Of a stretch of DNA of 64,000 bases, positions 57,498-64,000 are shown one piece after another. The position numbers and the translations under genes were made by a program. The stretch's first letter is position 1. Each line of letters begins with the position of its first letter. The stretch is from Antedon mediterranea. Lineage: Eukaryota; Echinodermata; Crinoidea; Comatulida; Antedonidae. The stretch covers positions 22,252,501-22,316,500 of the forward strand of contig NC_092672.1 of NCBI RefSeq assembly GCF_964355755.1, in the 5' to 3' direction. Below the pieces are notes generated by a model. It was not told where the DNA came from, did not search any database, and worked only from the letters and a program-made list of their open reading frames with translations.

Positions 57498-58335
57498 AAA
57501 GAATATATTATATCACAAGAATGAGTAATCCGCGATTTTCCCTGTAACAGTAATATTGTCCATGTGGTAGGGCGCCGCCATAAGTGTGGATGTATCTGGG
57601 ATGTATACAACTTTTTGTGAAGGTTTCACTAATCAAAGGCTGGACCACCGGAGTATTTTCCGATGATAAAAATGTTATCAACTACATGCCAACATCATGT
57701 TAAATACTATTTGGATATTTAATTGTTCGTTTTATGCAATTTATTTAGTAAAAACTGCCGTATAAACAGTTTGCTTTATCAACCGGGCGCTACGATAGCG
57801 TGACCGGGCGTGTTGGTGTTTACGCGTTTTCACGAAGGATAGTTTAATAATATTCCTATATTTAACTTGTTTCTGGTAAAACAAATAAATGTTAATGACA
57901 TTCAACATTTTCTCCTATTAATAACATGTGTTTTATACTAATTTATATCATAAAAACAATACTTAATTTACCGGGCGTACAGTAGTACACGGCAATGGTA
58001 AAGAATATGCCGTGCTGAGTAATATTCGTTGATTTTTGGTGTTGCTGTGTTAGGCCTTTTTTGTGAACTAACTTAGCATGTTAGTAAATAATTGTCTGTA
58101 AAAGTGAATAAACACTAGTTTGTTAATAAATATGTATTATAAAATAGTTTACAATTGCAAAAACTATCATCATAATTCTATTTAATGCGACATGTATCAT
58201 GTCTATTAAATCAAGTCTTATTTAGTATGTATACATCCGCCCTTATGAGGGCGGGCATCATTCACTGGAGCTCTCTGTTACAAGTTTCTCATGCAAAAAT
58301 CGCGGAATACTCATTCTTGTGATATATATTCTTTG
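57498..58335. mobile_element. Dispersed DNA transposon, copy B (complete), ~8-bp target duplication
   Basis: Inverted ends AAAGAATATATTATATCACA and complement of CAAAGAATATATATCACAAG, matching over ~50 bp through ATGAGTA.TCCGCGATTTT. Flanked by ATAACACC at 57490-57497 and 58336-58343 (one base at the left boundary is ambiguous). It is the full version of the copy at 4845-5620. No open frame. Confidence 0.85.
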
Positions 58336-58356
58336 ATAACACCGCCGCGCGCCACC

Positions 58357-59510
58357 TATAATAATAATAATAATTTATTTGGAAAACGCTTTTTGAACAG
58401 CGGCACACATAATAATGGTGCATCCTTAAAACAATTAAACATACAATATAAAAAATATGAGTATAAAAATAAAGATAAACTAGATTAAAACAGATAATAC
58501 TCAGATAAAACGGAAGTTCGATAAAACCAAATTAAAAATAAACTGTAATACTAAAACCAATTAAATGCAACCCACATATATAAGCTTGGACACTAAATTA
58601 GCATATCAATTAGTATATGAACAAAGGAATATACAGTACTTAGAATCTATGTTAAGATATACACATTCTTGATACACAGTGTCTACCAGCAAAAATAATA
58701 AGGAACAATAGGAACCCAAATTAGGGACATCAATAAACAGGAAAGCATAGATTAAATTATTTCAGCTGTGGTGAATTATTTGATGACTGTAAACAGAATT
58801 AAGATAACTAAACCAACTTACATACAATAAAAAAATTTAAAAAAATCATTCGATAATGTTAGACTTTATACGTTGTCTAAAGGCCCATGCTTTCTTAAGA
58901 TATGATTTGCAGAATTTATCAAGAATGTCATGGGCTTTGTTTACCATATTAATCGACATTGTTGGAATGAGAACAGAACAATCACCACCAAGTATAATCA
59001 TTAAGATAACTTCTGAATTATTTAACTGGAGTGAATTCCATAGATCTGAAAGACCAGAATCATTAAGGTTTTGTTCCAAGCATTCAAATTCTGAAATTCG
59101 CACTTCTTGTAGTACTTTACAATTTAACATAAAATGATATAAATCTTCAGGTTCATCCTTACATAACATACAATTACCAGTATTATTCATATCCCATTTA
59201 CTTAATCTACTTTCAAGTTGAAGAGTATTTGACCTTGCCTTAAATTTCAATTGAGCACCATGAAAATCAGTTTTAACAGTAAGATAATTTTCTAACTCAG
59301 GCATTTTTTTAAATTTAACATAAAGTGATAATGATGGTTTGGTACAGCTTTTATTAAACCAATCCAATTCATACATTTGACGATTAACACACTTAAAAGA
59401 TTTAAACCATGCTGAATCTTTAGGTATGTTATTTGAAAATACATGATTAAATCCAGTATTATTCAGAATACTTTTAATTGAGTTTAACCATCGCCATTTT
59501 ATATTAACAT
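58357..59510 (-). mobile_element. 5'-truncated LINE, 3' part of ORF and 3' UTR
   Basis: A minus frame ending at 58846-58848 encodes a LINE C-terminus with the zinc-knuckle-like CMLCKDEPEDLYHFMLNCKV near 59105-59170. It is preceded by ISKWDMNNTGN-type sequence and helical segments. The 3' UTR runs down to an ATT trinucleotide tail at 58357-58373, immediately beside copy B of the DNA transposon. Beyond ~59510 an AT-rich (TATAATAAAG)n tract extends to 59645. Confidence 0.75.
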
Positions 59511-59514
59511 TATT

Positions 59515-59650
59515 AATGTTAATATATAATAAAGTATCTAATATATAATAAAGTAATATATAATAAAGATTTAATATATAATAAAAATATAAAATAAATA
59601 AAAATTTAATATATAATAAAGTATATAATAAAGTATCTAATAAAAAAATA
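59515..59650. repeat. AT-rich TATAATAAAGTA simple repeat
   Basis: Irregular TATATAATAAAG/TCTAATA units between the LINE remnant and the first OGFOD2-like exon. Confidence 0.8.
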
Positions 59651-59738
59651 AAAAAAAACCGCTGTGTACCGCCCTCTCTGTTATGACTCGGTGACCTTAA
59701 AATAAACAACAGCTATTTAATTACACATGTTTTTTGCT

Positions 59739-62700
59739 ATGGTTTTTGCGATCAATCAATCAACAAGATATGTTTGTAGCTGTTACTACACCCATAACAT
59801 ATTTTTACCTAAGTTTAAACTGCATGTGACGTATATAGATGATAAAATATTTGCTGATATTTGGAAACCGGTAAAACCTGTTGCTGCCAAATCTTCTTTG
59901 TACTAGGCCTAGCTAGGCCTAGACAGCAGAACCTGGTCTGGTCCTAGTTAAGTAGAACTAGTAGGCCTGTCTAAACTAACCCTACCCTAGACCTAGGCCT
60001 TTATTTTGGAAATTAGATTTTTTCCGCTGTAGCCATACTGAAAACTTTACATATATGAATTTATGATATAGGCCTTAGTCTAGGGTATGCAGTATTTTTA
60101 TAATTTACATGCACAGGTCAAAATTAACAAATTATGCATTATGATGGTACAGTACGGTAGTACTGTAGTTTCCATAAGTGCTCCGTTTAAGCACTGAGTG
60201 AGTACATATGTTATGCGCGATTTGAACGATTTGCGCAATTTGAAATTGCGCAAAAAAAATCCTTGCGCAATTTGAATTGAAACATGTGTTTCAAATTGCG
60301 CAAGCAACGTATTAAATTGCGCAAGTAATCTGCAAATTGCGCAAGGTTTTTCGACAGATTGTGAAATCATGCACACCCATATTTTTATAGTAATTTCTAA
60401 GAATGATTCAAAATTAAAGATAAATATCGCATTTCCTTAATTTAGTAGTGCAAATATTGTTATAAGTTAGCATACCGTCGAAGAACCGACGAAGGAAAAC
60501 GAAGCGGTGGTGTTCCACCAGGCGGGCGCGGCGCGGGCGGCCGGCTATACTGCTCTAGCCTAGCTAGGGTTTGGACTACTGATACTGACTAGGTTACATG
60601 GCCTAGCTTAAACTAATATTAAAAACTTAAAAAGTGAGTATTAACATTATCTTCATTGAAATGGTCTTATTTACCCTATATAATAAAATACTAAATTTTA
60701 AACTCCTCTGCCTAGGCCTAGCCTAGCCATGTATGGGAAAATTTACAGTTCGTTTTCAAATTGCGCAAAGGTGTCATATTGCGCAAGAACTATCTTGCGC
60801 AATTTACAAATTGTGCAGCGCAATTTAAAATTGCGCAAAGATTTTCTTGCGCAATTTGAAATTGCGCAAGTTGATTGCGCAATTTGAAATTGCGCAAAAA
60901 AATCCTTGCGCAATTTTAAATTGCGCAAGAATTCTTTGCGCAATTTCAAATTGCGCAAGGATTTTTTTGCGCAATTTCAAATTGCGCAAATCGTTCAAAT
61001 CGCGCATAACACATATATGGTATGTAATTTAAATGTGAATGGGAAATAGAGAGAAACAAGCTTCAAATTGGAGCTACTGTATAGTACATATAATATTAAT
61101 AATAAAATGTGAATTGTTTGTGTATTATTTTGTAGATTATTAAAAACAAAGGGTGTGACAATGAAGAAGGATTCACAGACGTTCTGAGAGTCGTAAGTAA
61201 TTGATGTTTTAATTTATGTAATTATGTTAAGTTATCTGGCTGATAATGGTACAAGTAGCAAAATACAGTTCATGTGTGTGTTGTAGCAGAATACGGTACC
61301 TGTATAGCAGAATATGGTACATGTGTAGCAGAATACGGTACATGTGTATCAGAATACGGTACCTGTGTAGCAGAATACGGTACCTGTGTAGCAGAATAGT
61401 GTACATGTGTAGCAGAATACGGTACATGTGTAGCAGAATACAGTACATGTGTAGCAGAATACGGTACCTGTGTATCAGAATACGGTACATGTGTAGCAGA
61501 ATACGGTACCTGTGTATCAGAATACGGTACATGTGTAGCAGGATACGGTACCTGTCTAGCAGACAATTTTCCTTTTTTGTCAATAAACTCTTCTAGGAAT
61601 AAAACAGAATTTGGCTCATGCAGACAATTTTCCTCATAGTGGGACATTCAAATGCAAAACTATATTTTCTTTATTTTATTTCATACCATTAAACACATGT
61701 TATCTCACTAACAATTCATTTCAGGTTAAAACAGAAGTAGAACGTAGAAAATCACTTGGCCGAGATTATTTAAAGAGAAAAGAGACAATTTTAAAATATT
61801 ACACACCACTCAATCAAGAGATATACAAACTACAGGTATGGAATTAAGTAGTAAAAAAATGAAATAAATATTTTACCTGTTAACTACACCCTGCTGATGG
61901 AATACAACTATGAATGCATGTCTGATTTTGTAAAGACCAACTATTACAACAAATGTTTAGCTTGACTACTACAACTGACAAGGACAACTTCCCCTTTAGT
62001 TATATGTTTAGTTAAATATCTTGACTAAAAATATTTGAAATAGTTGGAAAGTTTTACTTCTTTATGGTATTATATTTTCTCGTTGAGATTGTTATAGATT
62101 TCATTTCTGAGCCTAAAATTTCTGAAGTTGGTTGAACATAGCAAGCAGAAAAATGCATCAATGCAAAGTTTGATAAAACTCATGAGTACTGAAAAAGGTT
62201 TGTTGATAGTTGACCTATTGTAATCAAATTCTATAAAAAATTAGTAAAGGAGTCTAACTTAAATAACTGTACATTGTGAAGCTCATTCTGCCATGGAACA
62301 GTAATCGAAAAAGATAAAAATCAAAGCTATACACTAGTAGAGCAAGCTTTCCTATATGATTAAAACTATTTGACGAAAAGGCATATTTCAAACACATTAA
62401 AGGAAAAGTTAAGCACACAAAAAATGGCAAAATTACATGTTTTTGCATTGTTATTTTGTGAACAATGGATGTTCTATAACTCAAAATGGCATTCAAAAAC
62501 TTGCATATTTACTGTAATTACGTTTTCAGTGTTCTCCCCAGGATTCAAATCAAGCGTCACGCTTGGGCCCCCCCCCCCCCCCCCCGAGGGGGGAGGGGCA
62601 TTCCGACACTAAGTACTTGAGTCACAGCCCCACCATGGTTGGGGCTGTGGCGAAGCGATTTTGGGTAATTTACACCCTAGATGGCCGGAAATGGTACTCT

Positions 62701-63174
62701 CGCACATAACATTTATGTTGAATGACACCTCTGGTTTGGCCGGAAATAACACTTATAGCGCGCTAGCAAACAACAAAACGATCGTAGCCAACTTTTTCCG
62801 CCGGTAAACATACGCGAAGAAACATTTTTTGCGTTCATTACGAACGTCAGGGGGAAGCCCCAATGAAAAAAATAGGCCTAATCTATTAGCCTACTCATCA
62901 GTAGGACAACTCTAGTTGGCCGGAAATTACAAAACTCTTCAGTAAATATTGGAAAAGAGTAAATACGCTCTCCTACATAAAAAAAAAACAGTTAAATGTG
63001 AAACATAAAACTTTTATGTTTCACATTTAACTGTTTTTTTTTTATGTAGGAGAGCGTATTTACTCTTTTCCAATATTTACTGAAGAGTTTTGTAATTCAT
63101 TTAAAGAAGAAATAGAACATTTTGAAAACACAGATTTACCAAAAGGAAGACCAAATACAATGAACAATTATGGT
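59739..63174 (+). CDS. OGFOD2: OGFOD2-like 2-oxoglutarate/iron dioxygenase, first five exons (partial)
   Basis: Exons 59739-59870 (ATG start), 61136-61192, 61725-61835, 62098-62197 and 63050-63174 join in phase (0,0,0,1,0) to give about 175 residues; the gene runs out of the window. Exon 1 ends CCG/GTAAAA and contains YVCSCYYTHNIFLPKFKLHV; exon 3 has VERRKSLGRDYLK; exon 4 FLSLKFLKLVEHS; exon 5 IYSFPIFTEEFCNSF and LPKGRPNTMNNYG. This matches the OGFOD2 family, whose C-terminal catalytic fold binds Fe(II) and 2-oxoglutarate; those His/Asp ligands lie downstream. The substrate is unknown. Intron 1 holds a repeat-ended transposon, intron 2 a 21-bp array, and intron 4 a long palindrome over the exon 5 acceptor. 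Confidence 0.82.
60210..61010. mobile_element. 801-bp element with inverted repeats made of TTGCGCAATTTGAAATTGCGCAA-type units
   Basis: Ends GTTATGCGCGATTTGAACGA and its complement, flanked by ACATAT at 60204-60209 and 61011-61016. Left arm (~160 bp) and right arm (~270 bp) consist of repeated AATTTGAAATTGCGCAA units, each nearly palindromic. The centre (60375-60735) has a GC-rich patch but no gene. Open frames inside are repeat translations. It sits in intron 1 of the OGFOD2-like gene. Confidence 0.8.
61285..61565. repeat. 21-bp minisatellite, about 13 copies
   Basis: GCAGAATACGGTACCTGTGT-type units in OGFOD2-like intron 2. The unit is seven codons, so all frames stay open on both strands. 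These are not genes. Confidence 0.93.
62568..62600. repeat. 18-base poly(C) run followed by G-rich tract
   Basis: 18 C residues at 62568-62585 followed by GAGGGGGGAGGGG, within OGFOD2-like intron 4. It begins a GC-richer repeat-like segment (to ~62900) with several GGCCGGAAAT motifs. Confidence 0.8.
62925..63097. repeat. 173-bp near-perfect palindrome spanning an exon's splice acceptor
   Basis: Arms of 86 bp are complementary around a single central base at 63011 (ATAAAA C TTTTAT). The right arm contains the polypyrimidine tract, AG and first 48 bases of OGFOD2-like exon 5; the left arm is an antisense copy of them in the intron. Confidence 0.92.
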
Positions 63175-63179
63175 GTAAG

Positions 63180-63800
63180 TGTGGCTACCGTAAATGCCCT
63201 GCTTTGCATAAACTAATCAAAAACCCCACCTCAAATATTAACTCCCCTACCCCATTAACATCATTTGGTATAAATGCCCCTCATAAACATTAGTAGGGTA
63301 GGAAGGAGGGGTTACCGTGCACCCCCATGATGTATTTTTTTAATGTACATTTTTGTAATCCTGAATATATATAATTAACATTTTTTGATGTTCCCAAGAC
63401 AAAATATTGTCCCATGGGGTCTTTTGGGGGCCATTTTGGTGGCCATCTTGGATTTATCAAAATCATAAATATAGACGGTACTTGACAAAGGCTGATCATA
63501 GAGGTCTGATTTTGGTCTTAAATTGTTCAGAATATGCACATTTCTATGTACTATAATGAAAAGTTTTCGTTCAAAATGGCCGTAAATGCCACTTTTGACC
63601 TTTGACCTTGTTTTTACATAAGGGTCATATCTTGGTAACCCCTGGTCATAAAGATTTTATTTTTATCTTAAATTGTTCAGAATATCCATATTTATATTAG
63701 CTTTAATGGAACATATTTTTGAAATTTGACAGGAAATATCATTTTTGACCTTTGACATTATTGCATAACGATTTTTGCAATAATTTAGACTATTTTTGTA
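63180..63800. repeat. Intronic sequence with two related ~150-bp segments
   Basis: About 63490-63600 and 63640-63750 share TCTTAAATTGTTCAGAATAT, then an ATTT block and TTTTTGACCTTTGAC, so they look like an old tandem duplication within a dispersed repeat. No coding signal. Confidence 0.6.
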
Positions 63801-63821
63801 TTTTGTGACAATTGTAACAAA

Positions 63822-64000
63822 AGGTGTGTACACACTATAACAAAAGGTGTGTACACACTATAACAAAAGGTATGTACACACTATAACAAAAGGTATGTAC
63901 ACACTATAACAAAAGGTGTGTACACACTATAACAAAAGGTGTGTACACACTATAACAAAAGGTGTGTACACACTATAACAAAAGGTATGTACACACTATA
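63822..64000. repeat. 23-bp minisatellite running off the window, about 8 copies
   Basis: AACAAAAGGTGTGTACACAC plus TAT repeated with G/A variation; contains the palindrome GTGTACAC. Confidence 0.95.

Noticed and set aside
61227-61647. Frames of 116-125 codons on both strands
   Set aside because: The 21-bp unit is seven codons, so every frame stays open. Sequence lies in an intron of the OGFOD2-like gene.

Overview
The window is AT-rich animal nuclear DNA. It has intron-rich genes with GT-AG introns, many minisatellites, and transposons nested inside transposons. The recurrent AGGCCT-type hexamer patches, the CR1-like LINEs, the foldback element and the death-fold genes suggest an invertebrate deuterostome, most likely an echinoderm. 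That assignment is inference. There are no prokaryotic features.

Layout: (1) 1-2198, plus strand: the 3' end of a gene with a death effector domain (DED) and a second, weaker death fold. Its last coding bases are amplified into a 107-bp minisatellite. (2) 3.7-14.7 kb: mobile-element territory with small MITEs, one copy of a dispersed DNA transposon, two degraded LINEs, a SINE pair, and eroded coding islands of unknown (possibly viral) origin. (3) 15.1-26.3 kb, plus strand: a Roco-type gene with Roc, COR and three C-terminal death domains, reconstructed as 15 in-phase exons. Its GTPase P-loop exon was not found. (4) 29.2-48.8 kb, minus strand: a class XIX-like myosin, reconstructed as 21 in-phase exons from an SH3-like N-terminus through motor and IQ motifs to an acidic repeat tail that ends in a hydrophobic, tail-anchor-like helix. 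(5) 49-58.4 kb: a dense transposon block. It includes a 5.56-kb foldback element with a 9-bp target duplication sitting inside another element that has its own 8-bp duplication, plus the second copy of the dispersed transposon. (6) 58.4-59.5 kb: a minus-strand LINE remnant. (7) 59.7-64 kb, plus strand: the first five exons of an OGFOD2-like 2-oxoglutarate dioxygenase gene.

The DED and Roco/death-domain genes lie on the same strand, which fits a local cluster of apoptosis or innate-immune signalling genes. The Roco gene and the myosin converge tail to tail. The myosin and the OGFOD2-like gene diverge across the transposon block.

The most unusual pattern is that at least six tandem arrays are built from the edge of a real exon plus its splice site or stop codon, with the extra copies stacked in the adjacent intron or 3' UTR. 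Five are in the myosin gene and one is in the DED gene. The second is an almost perfect 173-bp palindrome lying over the splice acceptor of OGFOD2 exon 5. The third is the nested foldback transposon made of palindromic units. Exon calls rest on reading frame, splice consensus and intron phase. No database search was run.
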